Positions 7,842 through 17,574 are shown, counted from the stretch's first letter. The stretch: 64,000 bases of DNA from Hasllibacter sp. MH4015 (GCF_020177575.1 NZ_JAHTBK010000001.1:2849875-2913874), one strand, 5' to 3'. Numbers and translations: made by a program. The notes: generated from the sequence alone by a model not told the origin.

Positions 7842-9517
7842 GCCGCCAGTTCGTCGGGCGTCAGATCGTGCAGCCCCGCCGACCCGCACCGCGCCTGCGC
7901 CATCATGGCGTGGGCCTCGGGCAGCAGGCGGGTGATGTGATACTGCGCCATTGCCTTGCGCGCCTTGTCGCCGGTCGCCGCGGCTTTCGCGTGGTAATGC
8001 GCGCCCAGGACGCGCGCGAATGCCATCAGATAGGGAACGGCGCCGCCGAAGCGGTCTTCCATGTCAAGCGCCAGGATATCCTCGGTCGTTTTGCGCAGGG
8101 CCTTTGCCATGGGACGGATCACATCGGCGAATTCACCGCCGGCGGCTTCGACCTCATCAAGCAGCGCGAATGCCGCGTCCCCGCCATCCATCAGCTTGCG
8201 GCCCACAAGGTCCATCGCCTGGATACCGTTCGTGCCCTCGTAGATCGCCGCAACACGGACGTCGCGGGCATATTGCGCGGCGCCGGTTTCTTCGATGTAT
8301 CCCATGCCGCCGTGGATCTGGATGCCGATATTGGCGACCTTGATCCCCGTCTCCGTGCCATAGGCCTTGGCGATGGGCGTCAGGAACGCGGCGCGCGCAT
8401 CGGCGGCCCCATCGCCGGTCGTGGCAAGGTCAATCGCCACGGCAAGATCCAGCGCCATCGCGCGGGCGGCGAAGGTCTCCGCCTTCATTTCCATCAGCAT
8501 CCGGCGCACATCGGCGTGGTCGATGATCGTGCCGGTCTCGCCCTTGGTGCGGCCCTGCTTGCGCTCCACCGCGTAGGCCAGCGCGTGTTGGTAGGCCGCG
8601 TCGGCCACGCTGACGCCCTGCACCGCCACACCGAGGCGCGCGTTGTTCATCATGGTGAACATGGCGGCCATGCCCTTGTTCTCCTGCCCGATCAGCCAGC
8701 CGGTCGCATTGTCGTACTGCATCACGCAGGTGGGAGAGCCGTGGAGGCCCAGCTTATGTTCAAGGCTCACCACCTTGAGGCTGTTGGCCACACCGGGATT
8801 GCCATCGGCATCGGGTATTTTCTTGGGCACGAGGAACAGGCTGATCCCCTTGGTGCCCGCCGGCGCGTCGGGCAGGCGCGCGAGAACCAGGTGCACGACA
8901 TTCTCGGTAAAGTCGTTGTCGCCCCAGGAGATATAGATTTTCTGCCCGCTGACCGCGTAGGTCCCATCGCCGTTATCGACGGCCTTGGTCGTCAGCGCCC
9001 CCACATCCGATCCCGCCTGCGGTTCGGTCAGGTTCATCGTGCCGGACCATTCGCCGGAAGTCAGCTTGGGCAGGTACAGGTCCTTGATCGCGTCGGGCGC
9101 ATGATGCTCCAGCGCTTCGATCTGGCCTTGCGTCATCAGCGGGCTCAGTTCCAGCGCCAGGCACGCGCCGCCGATCATCTCGTTCACCGCCGTCGTGATC
9201 GTGTGGGGCAGGCCCAGCCCGCCATACTCAGGATCGGCGGAAATCGCCATGAACCCGGCCTCCGCCAGCGCATGATAGCCGTCGCCATAACCCGGCGACG
9301 TACGCACGACCCCGTTTTCGAGCTTTGCGGGATGCAGATCGCCCGCCCGGTTCAGCGGCGCGATCACATCTTCGCAGATGCGCCCGGCCTCCGTCAGGAT
9401 GGCGGTGACGACATCGCCCGTCGCCTCCGCGAACCGGTCGTGGGCGGTGACACGGTCAAACCCCACCACGTGATCGAGGCAGAAGGTGATGTCGGATACA
9501 GGGGCACGATAGGGCAT
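7838..9517 (-). CDS. Acyl-CoA dehydrogenase, DmdC-like (3-methylmercaptopropionyl-CoA dehydrogenase family)
   Basis: The 559-residue FAD enzyme begins MPYRAPVSDITFCLDHVV, the short N-terminal module of the long acyl-CoA dehydrogenases. The core contains LTEPQAGSDVGALTTKA near residues 160-176, the FAD-binding GSPTCVMQYDNATG, and the catalytic glutamate in VAAIYEGTNGIQAMDLVGRKL near 430. A C-terminal acyl-CoA dehydrogenase extension follows. Length and N-terminus fit the family of DmdC, which acts in DMSP demethylation, but many paralogues act on other acyl-CoAs. The frame is open to 9595, but the MPYRAP start is standard. Confidence 0.88.
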   Translation of the reverse strand: MPYRAPVSDITFCLDHVVGFDRVTAHDRFAEATGDVVTAILTEAGRICEDVIAPLNRAGDLHPAKLENGVVRTSPGYGDGYHALAEAGFMAISADPEYGGLGLPHTITTAVNEMIGGACLALELSPLMTQGQIEALEHHAPDAIKDLYLPKLTSGEWSGTMNLTEPQAGSDVGALTTKAVDNGDGTYAVSGQKIYISWGDNDFTENVVHLVLARLPDAPAGTKGISLFLVPKKIPDADGNPGVANSLKVVSLEHKLGLHGSPTCVMQYDNATGWLIGQENKGMAAMFTMMNNARLGVAVQGVSVADAAYQHALAYAVERKQGRTKGETGTIIDHADVRRMLMEMKAETFAARAMALDLAVAIDLATTGDGAADARAAFLTPIAKAYGTETGIKVANIGIQIHGGMGYIEETGAAQYARDVRVAAIYEGTNGIQAMDLVGRKLMDGGDAAFALLDEVEAAGGEFADVIRPMAKALRKTTEDILALDMEDRFGGAVPYLMAFARVLGAHYHAKAAATGDKARKAMAQYHITRLLPEAHAMMAQARCGSAGLHDLTPDELAA

Positions 9518-9643
9518 GGCAGCCTCCCTCAACCAAAGGTCCGTTTGCGCGCAAGTGCGTTTCGCGCTAGGGCCAACGTCTGTTGCAGGTCGCACGTTAA
9601 GCGTCTGGCTTGCGGTTTGCGCAATCTCAACGTTACGTCACGG
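9518..9643. promoter_or_regulatory. Divergent promoter region between acyl-CoA dehydrogenase and threonylcarbamoyl-AMP synthase genes
   Basis: These 126 bp separate two head-to-head genes and must hold both promoters if each has one. TTGCGC and TTGCAG elements are present, but I cannot assign a convincing -35/-10 pair. Confidence 0.4.
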
Positions 9644-10600
9644 ATGCCCGCTTCTCACCCCGAAATGTTACACGATGATGTCCACTCTGTCGCCCGCGCG
9701 GTGGCGCTGCTGTCGGCGGGCGGGTTGGTCGCCATGCCGACGGAAACCGTCTACGGGCTGGCCGCCGATGCGCGCAATCCCCGCGCCGTGGCCCGTGTGT
9801 TCGAGGCAAAGGGCCGACCCACCTTCAACCCGCTGATCGTCCACGTCCCGGATATGGAGGCGGTGGCCGAGATCGCGGAGGTGTCGCCCCTTGCCCGTCA
9901 ATTGGCCGATGCGTTCTGGCCCGGCGCCCTGACGCTGGTTCTGCCGTCCCTCGGGACAGTTGCGGATCTGGTGACGGGCGGGCTTTCGACGATTGCCGTG
10001 CGCATCCCCGCCCATGATTTGTCCCAAAGGCTTCTGCGTGCGTTCGACGGCCCGCTTGCGGCCCCGTCCGCCAACCCGTCGGGGCAGATCAGCCCGACGC
10101 GCGCCGCCCATGTGGCAGCGGGCCTTGGCGGGCAGGTCAATGCGATCCTGGATGGCGGTCCCTGCGCGGTCGGGCTGGAATCGACGATCCTTGCCCCCAG
10201 CCCCGACGGCGTGCGCCTGCTGCGCGAAGGCGGCATCCCGCGCGAGCGGGTGGAGGCGCTTCTCGGCACGCCCCTGATCGCGGACCTCACCCCGGGCCGC
10301 GTCGAAGCTCCGGGCCAGATGGAGCGGCACTACGCCCCCGCCACCCGCCTCGTGATGGCGGACACCCCCCGTCCCAACGCGGTCGTGATCGGGTTCGGAG
10401 ACCATATCGGCGATCTGAACCTGTCGGCGGCGGGCGACCTGGTGGAGGCGGCGGCCAACCTTTTCGCAACGCTACACGCTGCCGACGCCCTGGCGAAGGG
10501 GCAGGGCAAATCCCTGATCTGCGTCGCACCCATCCCCGATACGGGGCTTGGCCGTGCGATCAATGACAGGTTGCGGAGGGCTGCTGCGCCTCAGGCATGA
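9644..10600 (+). CDS. L-threonylcarbamoyladenylate synthase (Sua5/TsaC)
   Basis: The enzyme makes threonylcarbamoyl-AMP from threonine, bicarbonate and ATP for the t6A37 modification of ANN-decoding tRNAs. The product has 318 residues. The YrdC domain has the signature GGLVAMPTETVYGLAADARN near residues 26-45, then FEAKGRPTFNPLIVHVP and APSANPSGQISPT. The C-terminal Sua5 domain follows a linker near PGQMERHYAP (about residue 225). I take ATG 9644 as the start, and the next ATG (9665) is possible. The frame stays open far upstream through the antisense of the dehydrogenase gene, which is not coding. Its stop overlaps the convergent yqgE gene. Confidence 0.93.
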   Translation: MPASHPEMLHDDVHSVARAVALLSAGGLVAMPTETVYGLAADARNPRAVARVFEAKGRPTFNPLIVHVPDMEAVAEIAEVSPLARQLADAFWPGALTLVLPSLGTVADLVTGGLSTIAVRIPAHDLSQRLLRAFDGPLAAPSANPSGQISPTRAAHVAAGLGGQVNAILDGGPCAVGLESTILAPSPDGVRLLREGGIPRERVEALLGTPLIADLTPGRVEAPGQMERHYAPATRLVMADTPRPNAVVIGFGDHIGDLNLSAAGDLVEAAANLFATLHAADALAKGQGKSLICVAPIPDTGLGRAINDRLRRAAAPQA

Positions 10601-11169
10601 CCGGCCTCTGATGACAGCATCAGCGGATTGATCCCGAGGCTTTCCACCGCCGCGTTCCACTTCCGCTCCATCGGCAGATCGAAGACCAGCTCCGGCGTGG
10701 CATCGACAGTCAGCCAATCGTTGCGCTGGATTTCCGCATCCAGCTGGCCTTCGCCCCAGCCGGCATAACCAAGCGCAAGGATCGCGCGGTGTGGCCCTTT
10801 CGCGGCGGCGATATCTTCAAGGATTTCGAGCGTCCCGGTCATCGAAAACCGATGGTCGATCCGCATCCCTTCCTCGCCCCTTGCGCGGTAATCGGAGGAA
10901 TGGAGGACAAAACCGCGCTGCATTTCCACGGGGCCGCCGAAACAGACCGGCACCCTCGGGATCGCACCGCGCCGTGAAATCTCCAACTGCTCCATCATCT
11001 CCGCGAAGGTGATGTCCTCCATCACCTTGTTGACGATCAACCCCATGGATTGCGACGGCGCATGGGCGCAGACGAACACGACTGCGCCCGCGAAACGGGG
11101 ATCTTCCATCGCGGGCATCGCGATCAGAAGCTTGCCGGTCAGATCGACGGAAAGGTCGGGCATGGCCAT
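10591..11169 (-). CDS. YqgE/AlgH family protein (DUF179)
   Basis: The 192-residue product has the family layout: LTGKLLIAMPAMEDPRFAGAVVFVCAH near residues 10-36, GLIVNKVMEDI, VCFGGPVEMQRGFVLHS and a C-terminal LALGYAGWGEGQLDAEI. Members are small alpha/beta proteins of unclear biochemical role, reported near alginate regulation and often beside Holliday-junction resolvase YqgF genes, which are not seen here. The stop overlaps the convergent Sua5 gene by 10 bp. Confidence 0.93.
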   Translation of the reverse strand: MAMPDLSVDLTGKLLIAMPAMEDPRFAGAVVFVCAHAPSQSMGLIVNKVMEDITFAEMMEQLEISRRGAIPRVPVCFGGPVEMQRGFVLHSSDYRARGEEGMRIDHRFSMTGTLEILEDIAAAKGPHRAILALGYAGWGEGQLDAEIQRNDWLTVDATPELVFDLPMERKWNAAVESLGINPLMLSSEAGHA

Positions 11170-11276
11170 GGCGCCAGCATGGGCCTGTTGCAGAATTCAA
11201 TCAATCGCGTTTCTCCTGCGCGCTGTCTCGCAAACGTGACTTTTCATTTCGGGCGCAAATTTCTACCTCCATACGG

Positions 11277-12086
11277 ATGACGTTTCTTGCCCGCACCCTT
11301 GGCACGTTGGCCCTTGGCCTTCTGACTGCCCTGCCCGCCTCGGCGCAGTTCTTTTCCGCCGACGAGGTGGTGGAGGTCAGCCTGATGCCCGGCTACCGGC
11401 TGGACGGCGACCGGCACATGGCGGCGATCCGTATCCGGCTGGCCCCGGGGTGGAAGACCTACTGGCGCGCGCCGGGTGAAGGGGGCGTGCCGACGATCCT
11501 GCGCCTGACCCAGGCCGAAGGCGTGTCGGGCATGGCCATCCACTGGCCCCGTCCGCAGGTCTTCTTCACCAACGGCCTGCGTTCCATCGGGTATGAGGGC
11601 GACGTGATCCTTCCCGTGGAATTCGCGATGTCCACCGATGGCACGGCGGAAGTGGCCGGGCATCTTGATTTGGGCGTATGTCAGGATGTCTGCATGCCGA
11701 TCTCGGTCGACCTGGGCGGGCTTTTGCCCGCGCAGACGCTGCGCGACGGGGCCATTGCCGCCGCGCTGTCCGACCGTCCCCTCACGGCGGCGGAAGCCGG
11801 GGCAGGCCCCGTGACCTGCGCGGTGGAACCGATCAGTGACGGTCTGCGCGTCACCGTGCGCGCCCAGGTCCCCGATACCGGCAATGACGAGACGATGGTG
11901 GTCGAACACCGTGATCCGATGATCTGGGTGTCTGAAGCCGTGGGCCAGCGGCAGGGCGGCTGGTTGATTGCCGTGGCCGATGTGATCCCCGCAGACCATG
12001 GCCCGTTCGCGCTCAACCGGTCCGATCTGCGCATCACCGTGATCGGCTCCCGCCAAGCGGTGGAGCTGAACAGCTGCACCGGGTGA
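11277..12086 (+). CDS. Periplasmic DsbD N-terminal-domain protein (disulfide-reductase related)
   Basis: This is a 269-residue secreted protein with a clear signal peptide (LARTLGTLALGLLTALPASA). The mature part matches the periplasmic alpha domain of DsbD/ScsB: RLAPGWKTYWRAPGEGG near residue 45, and a paired-cysteine site LGVCQDVCMPISVDL near 131-145. The membrane and thioredoxin domains of full DsbD are absent, so it would need a partner for electrons. An ATG directly at 11,277 follows an AT-richer upstream segment. It ends 1 bp from the convergent RND permease gene. Confidence 0.85.
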   Translation: MTFLARTLGTLALGLLTALPASAQFFSADEVVEVSLMPGYRLDGDRHMAAIRIRLAPGWKTYWRAPGEGGVPTILRLTQAEGVSGMAIHWPRPQVFFTNGLRSIGYEGDVILPVEFAMSTDGTAEVAGHLDLGVCQDVCMPISVDLGGLLPAQTLRDGAIAAALSDRPLTAAEAGAGPVTCAVEPISDGLRVTVRAQVPDTGNDETMVVEHRDPMIWVSEAVGQRQGGWLIAVADVIPADHGPFALNRSDLRITVIGSRQAVELNSCTG

Positions 12087-12087
12087 T

Positions 12088-15000
12088 CTAGCCCGCCGAC
12101 CGCGCCCGGCGTCCGCCACCCGTGGCCACCGCCACCGCGATGGCAACAAGCCACGCCAGCACACACAGCACCGCCGTCCCCACAAGGAACACACCCAAGG
12201 CCGCGGGCGCGCTGCTGCCCAACGCGGCGAATGGCCCCCACATCGCCCCGCCCGCGATCACCGCCCCAAGGGTCGCGGCAAAGATTGCGGCGCTGGCCAG
12301 GGTCAGCCCCAAAAGGCTCAGCGAGAAACCCGGGCGCAGGCCCATGCTGCCAAGGCCCCGGCGGAACCCGCGCATCTGCTGGCCGAAATCCTGCCCGATC
12401 GCCAGAAGCGCGGGCACGACCAGCAGAACGACCACCATGCCGAAGCCAAGTCCGTAGACCAGCGTGATCACCGTGGGCTTCAGGAACTGCGCATCCTGGG
12501 AGCTTTCGTAGAGAAGCGGCATCAGCCCCAGAACCGTCGTCAGTGTCGTCAGCAAGACGGGCCGCAAGCGGTCGCACGCCCCGTCCACGATGGCCGGGAA
12601 AAGGCCGCGCTGTTCCGAATACTCATCCACCGTCGTCACCAGAACGATGGAATCGTTGATGATGATCCCGGTCATGCCGATCAGGCCCACCACCGTGAAC
12701 ATGCTCAAGGGGACATCCCACGCGACATGGCCAAAGATCGTGCCCACCAGACCGAAGGGGATGATCGCCATCACCACCATCGGGCGCATCCAGCTTGCGA
12801 AAATCCACGCCAGCACAAGGTGTATGCCGACAAGGCATAACAGGAAGCCGGTCAGTGCTTCCGTCAGGAAGGCGCGCTCCTGTTCCGCCAATCCCGCAAG
12901 GCGCGTGGCGACGCCGAAATTCTCCTCGATCTGCGGAATGATGACGTCGCGCAATTCCTCCATCACCAATTCCGCGCGGGCCGGATCATCCTCGCTCAGA
13001 TCGCCGGACAAGGTGATCAGCCGCACCCCATTTTCCCGCTGGATGGAGGAGAATCCCTGCCGGGACGTCACCGTCACGATATCGGCCAGCGGCACATATT
13101 GCCCGCTCTCGGCGCGCAGCAATGTCCGGTCGAGGAAATCGGCCGTCAGCTCGCCCTCGGGCAATTCCACGCGGATCGCCGCGGTGCGTGCGCCATCGGG
13201 ATAGGTCGCCGCCTCGATCCCGCCCAGCCGGTCACGCAAGGTCCGCCCAAGCTCCGAGATACCGAACCCCAGCGCTTCGCCCTGCGGCGTCAGCTCCAAG
13301 CTCAACTCCTCCCGGTCATAGGCCATGCTGTCTTCAAGGCCGGTCACTTCGGGATAGACGACCAACGCGGCCTGCAAGGCCTCCGACGCGGCTTTCAGCG
13401 TTTCGGTATCGGCGCCGAAGATCTGTACGTCGATCGCGTCACCCCCCGGCCCGCCGCGCCAGCCGCGGAACGACAACGCCTCGGTCAGCGGCAATTGCCG
13501 CACCTCGTCTTGCAGGGCGGAGGCGAAGGCAAAGCTGGAATAGGGCCGCAAATCCGCGCTGATCAACTCAATATCGAGCGAGCCCAGAAGATCGGTGTCC
13601 TTGTTATCGGTTCCACTCAGGCCGCGTCCCGTCGTGCCGCCGACCTGCGCCAGCGCATAGGCCAGCGGGTTCACCCCGTGCTCCTCCTCGAATTGTGCGG
13701 CCACGGCCTCCGCCGCGCGTTGCAGCTCGGCCATCTGCACCAGCGTATCGGCACGCGTCGCCCCGTCGACCATGGCGAAATTGCCCGTGACTGACCCCGT
13801 CTCAGGCGCGTTGAAGAAGCGGAAGATCACATCGCCCCGGATGAATTGCGCCGTCTGCGTCGACAGGATCACGATCACCGCGGCAATCACCGGATATCTC
13901 GCCCAGACCACGAAGCGCATCAACGGGCGGAACAACCGCTCCTTCACCCAATCGAAGCCCTTGTTCACCACGCGGCTCGGCAGGTCGTACCAATGGGTCT
14001 TGGCGGAGTGGGCCAGCGCATGGGCCATGTGGTTGGGCAGGATCAGGAAGCACTCCACCAATGACGCGACCAGCACAACGATCACGGTGAACGGAATATC
14101 CGCAATCAGGTCCCCGAACCGCCCCCCGATGGCCACAAGACCCGTGAAGGCAAGGATCGTGGTGATCGTGGCGCTGAAAACGGGGGCCGCCATGCGCCGC
14201 GCGGCGTTTTCGGCGGCGATCACCGGGGGCTCGCCCAAGGTCCGCGCGCGGTAATCGGCATGTTCGCCAACCACAATCGCATCGTCCACCACGATCCCCA
14301 GCGTGATGATCAGCGCGAAGAGAGAGATCATGTTGATCGTGATCCCGGCCACGAACATCAGCGCAATCGCCGCCGTCATGGCCACCGGAATGCCCATCGC
14401 CACCCAGAACGCCGTGCGCGCATTAAGGAACAGGAACAGCAGCGCCACGACCAGCCCGAGGCCCAGAAGCGCATTGTCGAGAAGGATGTTGAGGCGGCCC
14501 GAAATCGCCTCCGCCCGCGTATTGATAAGGTCGATGGTGGTGCCTTCCGGCAGCGTAACCTCAAGGGCCTCCGTCACCCGCTCCACCGCCGCTTGCATGG
14601 CGATGGCGTCACCTTCTTCGGTGCGGTCGACGCGGATCGCGATGGCCGGGTCGTCGCCGACGAAATACGCACGCTCCCGGTCGATCCCATTCACCTCGAT
14701 CCGGGCAATGTCGCCGACGGTCAGGGCCGATCCGTCGGCATTGATCCTCAGGGTCAGGGCGGAAATCGCCTCGGCCGAGCGGGCCTCCGACCCCGTCCTG
14801 ATCCGTGCATTGGCCGCATCCACGTCGCCCGCGGGTGCCGTCACCGCCGCCGCCCCGATTACCGCTGCGATCTCGGACATGGAGATGTCGTAGCGGATCA
14901 GATTGGCGGAGGGGACTTCGACAATCGTCTCGGGCGCCGCCACACCCCGGATCGTCGTGTTCGTCACCCCCACGTCGAAGAGCCGCGCGACCAACTCGTC

Positions 15001-15486
15001 GGCGAACCGACCCAATTGTTCCGGGGCCACGGGGCCGGTGATCACCACATCCGTCACGCGGTCGAACCAATTGCCGCGCCGGACCTGTCCTTCCTCGGCG
15101 TCGTCCGGCAGGTCGGTGATCGTGTCTAGGGCGGCCTGCACATCGTCGGCGGCGCGGTCCATGTCCCAGCTCGGCTCGAATTCCAGCCCGATATAGGCGC
15201 GCCCTTCGTTCGACACGGCCTCAGAGGAGGTCACACCGGGCACCGCCAGAAGCGTCGGTTCCACGATGGCGACGATGCCGATATCGACATCCTCCGCACC
15301 CGCCCCGTCCCAGACGAAGCGCAATTCCACCGTGTCGGAGACGACGTCGGGGAAGAATTGCGCCCGCATCTGCGGGAACGCCGCCAGCCCCGCCACCACC
15401 ATCATCACCAGAAGCAGGTTCGCCGCCGTGCGGTGGCGCGTGAAGTAGCTCAGGATACCGCTGGCGGGACCGGGCAGGCTGCGCAT
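12088..15486 (-). CDS. RND efflux transporter permease subunit
   Basis: This is a 1132-residue HAE/AcrB-type inner-membrane pump. The RND layout is visible: TM1 after the amphipathic start, a large periplasmic loop, TM2-6 with the proton-relay motif TLGIVVDDAIVVGEHAD near residues 400-416, a second periplasmic loop, and TM8-12 with GIIINDSIVLVTTVDE. Unlike most family members it continues for roughly 90 residues after TM12 with about three further hydrophobic segments (SLSLLGLTLASAAIFAATLG onward). It is downstream of, and separated by 1 bp from, its adaptor gene. No outer-membrane channel gene is present. Confidence 0.93.
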   Translation of the reverse strand: MRSLPGPASGILSYFTRHRTAANLLLVMMVVAGLAAFPQMRAQFFPDVVSDTVELRFVWDGAGAEDVDIGIVAIVEPTLLAVPGVTSSEAVSNEGRAYIGLEFEPSWDMDRAADDVQAALDTITDLPDDAEEGQVRRGNWFDRVTDVVITGPVAPEQLGRFADELVARLFDVGVTNTTIRGVAAPETIVEVPSANLIRYDISMSEIAAVIGAAAVTAPAGDVDAANARIRTGSEARSAEAISALTLRINADGSALTVGDIARIEVNGIDRERAYFVGDDPAIAIRVDRTEEGDAIAMQAAVERVTEALEVTLPEGTTIDLINTRAEAISGRLNILLDNALLGLGLVVALLFLFLNARTAFWVAMGIPVAMTAAIALMFVAGITINMISLFALIITLGIVVDDAIVVGEHADYRARTLGEPPVIAAENAARRMAAPVFSATITTILAFTGLVAIGGRFGDLIADIPFTVIVVLVASLVECFLILPNHMAHALAHSAKTHWYDLPSRVVNKGFDWVKERLFRPLMRFVVWARYPVIAAVIVILSTQTAQFIRGDVIFRFFNAPETGSVTGNFAMVDGATRADTLVQMAELQRAAEAVAAQFEEEHGVNPLAYALAQVGGTTGRGLSGTDNKDTDLLGSLDIELISADLRPYSSFAFASALQDEVRQLPLTEALSFRGWRGGPGGDAIDVQIFGADTETLKAASEALQAALVVYPEVTGLEDSMAYDREELSLELTPQGEALGFGISELGRTLRDRLGGIEAATYPDGARTAAIRVELPEGELTADFLDRTLLRAESGQYVPLADIVTVTSRQGFSSIQRENGVRLITLSGDLSEDDPARAELVMEELRDVIIPQIEENFGVATRLAGLAEQERAFLTEALTGFLLCLVGIHLVLAWIFASWMRPMVVMAIIPFGLVGTIFGHVAWDVPLSMFTVVGLIGMTGIIINDSIVLVTTVDEYSEQRGLFPAIVDGACDRLRPVLLTTLTTVLGLMPLLYESSQDAQFLKPTVITLVYGLGFGMVVVLLVVPALLAIGQDFGQQMRGFRRGLGSMGLRPGFSLSLLGLTLASAAIFAATLGAVIAGGAMWGPFAALGSSAPAALGVFLVGTAVLCVLAWLVAIAVAVATGGGRRARSAG

Positions 15487-15487
15487 C

Positions 15488-16945
15488 TCAGCTGCCCATC
15501 CGCGCTTCGAGGCGGTTGACCATGCGCAGGGGGACTTCTTCCTCGTTCAGCTGCCGCAGCAGCCGCTCGCGAACATCGGACGGGATGAAATTGTTACCCT
15601 CCACGAACGCGATCAGCCGCGCGCGGCGGTCGGGATCAAGGGCGATCGTATCGGGTTCTTCGGGCGCGTCGGCGGCTTCGGGGCGGATCGGGTTGATGCG
15701 GATACCGTCCCCCAGAACCGGCGTCCGGGTCAGCACCACGTCGCGCCCGTTCAGGCCTGGCCCGCGGATCAGGACGTCATCGCCCTGTCGGCGCAGCAGC
15801 TCGACCTCTACCGCCTCCAGCACGTTGTCTTCCCCTAGGGCAAGCACTTGACCGTCCGATCCCAGGGCCGTCGCCGGAATGCGCGCCACGCCCGTCAGGG
15901 GCGCTTCCTCCACCTCCACGCGGACGAAATCGCCCACGCGCAGGCCCCGGAACGTGTCGATCCGCGCGAACAGCAGGCGGCCCGATTGCCCCTCCTCCAC
16001 CGCGCCGCTTTCGCGGGTTAGGGTCGCCTCCGCCTGCACGTCAAGGCCGAAGACATCCAGAACCACCTGCACCGGCAGGCGCGGCAGCGTGCCGTCCTCG
16101 TCTAAAAGGCGGATGTATTGGGCGGTGGAGATGCGGAACGCCACTTCCAGCGCATCGGCGTCGATCAGGGCGGCAAGGCGCTCGTTGCGGTTCAGCAGGC
16201 GACCGGCGGCCACGTCCACATCGGTCAGCACCCCGTCGAATTCGGCGCGTAACTCCGTCTGGGCAAGCCGTCGCTCCGCCTCGGCCAGCGCGATGCGGCG
16301 ACGTTCCAGTGCCGTGCCGGCACTGTCTACCCGCGCCTCGGCTTGGGCCAGCGCGCGGCGTTGCGCCAGGATTTGCTGGTTCGCCGTCGCCTCGGCCAGT
16401 TCCGCCGTCTCCACGGCAGCGGTCGATCCGACGCCGCGCTCCGCCAGGTCCTGCGCCCTGTCCAGTGCGCGGGCGCGCAACTCCGCCTGCATCCGGGCGG
16501 CGTCGACTTCTTCCTCGGCCAGTTCAAGTGCCCGGGTGGCCTCCGCCAATTCGTTCTCCGCATCCCGCAGATCGGCCGCCGCCGTGTCGCGTGCCGATTG
16601 CGCCTCCGCCGGGTCGATACGCAGCAAAAGCTCGCCCGCCTCCACCGCGCCGCCCTCCTCGAAGACCTCCGCCAATTCCACGACCGTCCCCTCCGCCGGG
16701 GCGCGCAATTCAAGCGTCCGGCGGGACCGGATTTCGCCAAATGCCGTCAGAACCGGCGTTTCCTGACCGAAGACCAAGGGCGCAACTTCGGCGGCGAACA
16801 CACGCTCGCGCCCCTGCGCGGGGCGGCCTTCATCGGCCCACCGCGCCTGCAACGCGCCGTAGGTCGTGTATCCGGCAAGCGCAAGCAGCCCGACAGTCGC
16901 GGCTGTCAGGAACAATCCGATCAATGCGCGGCCTAAGAACCTCAT
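15488..16945 (-). CDS. RND efflux periplasmic adaptor subunit (membrane fusion protein)
   Basis: The 485-residue product has an N-terminal membrane anchor (LIGLFLTAATVGLLALAGY), a lipoyl half-motif ELRAPAEGTVVELAEVFEEGGAVEAGELLLRID near residues 79-111, and a long alanine/glutamate-rich coiled-coil hairpin to about residue 215. A second half-lipoyl region is at TELRAEFDGVLTDVDVAAGRLL, and beta-barrel and membrane-proximal domains follow. A C-terminal extension of about 50 residues (after ALDPDRRARLIAF) resembles a small helical domain and is uncommon. It is the first gene of the pump operon. Confidence 0.92.
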   Translation of the reverse strand: MRFLGRALIGLFLTAATVGLLALAGYTTYGALQARWADEGRPAQGRERVFAAEVAPLVFGQETPVLTAFGEIRSRRTLELRAPAEGTVVELAEVFEEGGAVEAGELLLRIDPAEAQSARDTAAADLRDAENELAEATRALELAEEEVDAARMQAELRARALDRAQDLAERGVGSTAAVETAELAEATANQQILAQRRALAQAEARVDSAGTALERRRIALAEAERRLAQTELRAEFDGVLTDVDVAAGRLLNRNERLAALIDADALEVAFRISTAQYIRLLDEDGTLPRLPVQVVLDVFGLDVQAEATLTRESGAVEEGQSGRLLFARIDTFRGLRVGDFVRVEVEEAPLTGVARIPATALGSDGQVLALGEDNVLEAVEVELLRRQGDDVLIRGPGLNGRDVVLTRTPVLGDGIRINPIRPEAADAPEEPDTIALDPDRRARLIAFVEGNNFIPSDVRERLLRQLNEEEVPLRMVNRLEARMGS

Positions 16946-17031
16946 GGAATGTTCCCGGGTAAAGAAGCGTTCAACGTTATGTAGCGGTGTGGCCCGAAAC
17001 GTCCAAGTCGGGGGTTACACGAAGCCGTGGG

Positions 17032-17574
17032 TCATTTCCGTCGCTTGTGCTCATCGAGCCGGGGCAGGATTTCCACGAAATTGCAGGGCCGGTGCCGGTA
17101 GTCGAGCTGGTAGACCAGGATTTCGTCCCAGGCATCCCGGCACGCCCCCGACGATCCGGGCAGCGCGAAAAGGTACGTTCCGTTGGCAACGCCCCCCGTC
17201 GCACGCGATTGCACGGCGGAGGTGCCAATCTTGGCCATGGAGACGTGGGTGAAGACGGTGCTGAAGGCCTCGATCTCCTTCTCGTAGACGTCGCGATGCG
17301 CCTCCACCGTCACATCGCGGCCGGTCAGCCCCGTGCCGCCCGTGGTGAGGATCACGTCAATCTCCGGGTCGGCACACCACCCGCGCAATTGATCTACGAT
17401 TGATATACGGTCATCGGGCAGAATGTGACGCGCGGCGAGTGTGTGGCCCGCCTCCGTCAGACGCTGCACCAACGTATCGCCGGACGTATCCTCCGCCAGG
17501 GTGCGCGTGTCGCTCACGGCCAGCACGGCAATGCGGATCGGGATGAAATCCCGGGTCTCGTCGATGCGGCTCAT
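17032..17574 (-). CDS. moaB: Molybdenum cofactor biosynthesis protein MoaB
   Basis: The 180-residue MoaB/MogA-fold protein adenylylates molybdopterin before molybdate insertion. It starts MSRIDETRDFIPIRIAVLAV, with SDTRTLAEDTSGDTLVQRL following. The nucleotide-binding loop is LTTGGTGLTGRDVTVEA near residues 80-96, and the acidic SMAKIGTSAVQSRATGG and ALPGSSGACRDAW segments also match. The open frame reaches 17,727, but the ATG at 17,574 is the standard start. The other moa genes in the window, moaD and moaE, lie 14 kb away. Confidence 0.92.
   Translation of the reverse strand: MSRIDETRDFIPIRIAVLAVSDTRTLAEDTSGDTLVQRLTEAGHTLAARHILPDDRISIVDQLRGWCADPEIDVILTTGGTGLTGRDVTVEAHRDVYEKEIEAFSTVFTHVSMAKIGTSAVQSRATGGVANGTYLFALPGSSGACRDAWDEILVYQLDYRHRPCNFVEILPRLDEHKRRK

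Noticed and set aside
7496-9643. Very long plus-strand open frame running into the threonylcarbamoyl-AMP synthase gene
   Set aside because: It is antisense to the acyl-CoA dehydrogenase and MBL genes. High GC suppresses stop codons, and only the part from 9,644 has a recognisable domain.
14260-15129. 289-codon plus-strand open frame
   Set aside because: It is antisense to the RND permease and its translation is a histidine/arginine-rich mixture without a family signature.
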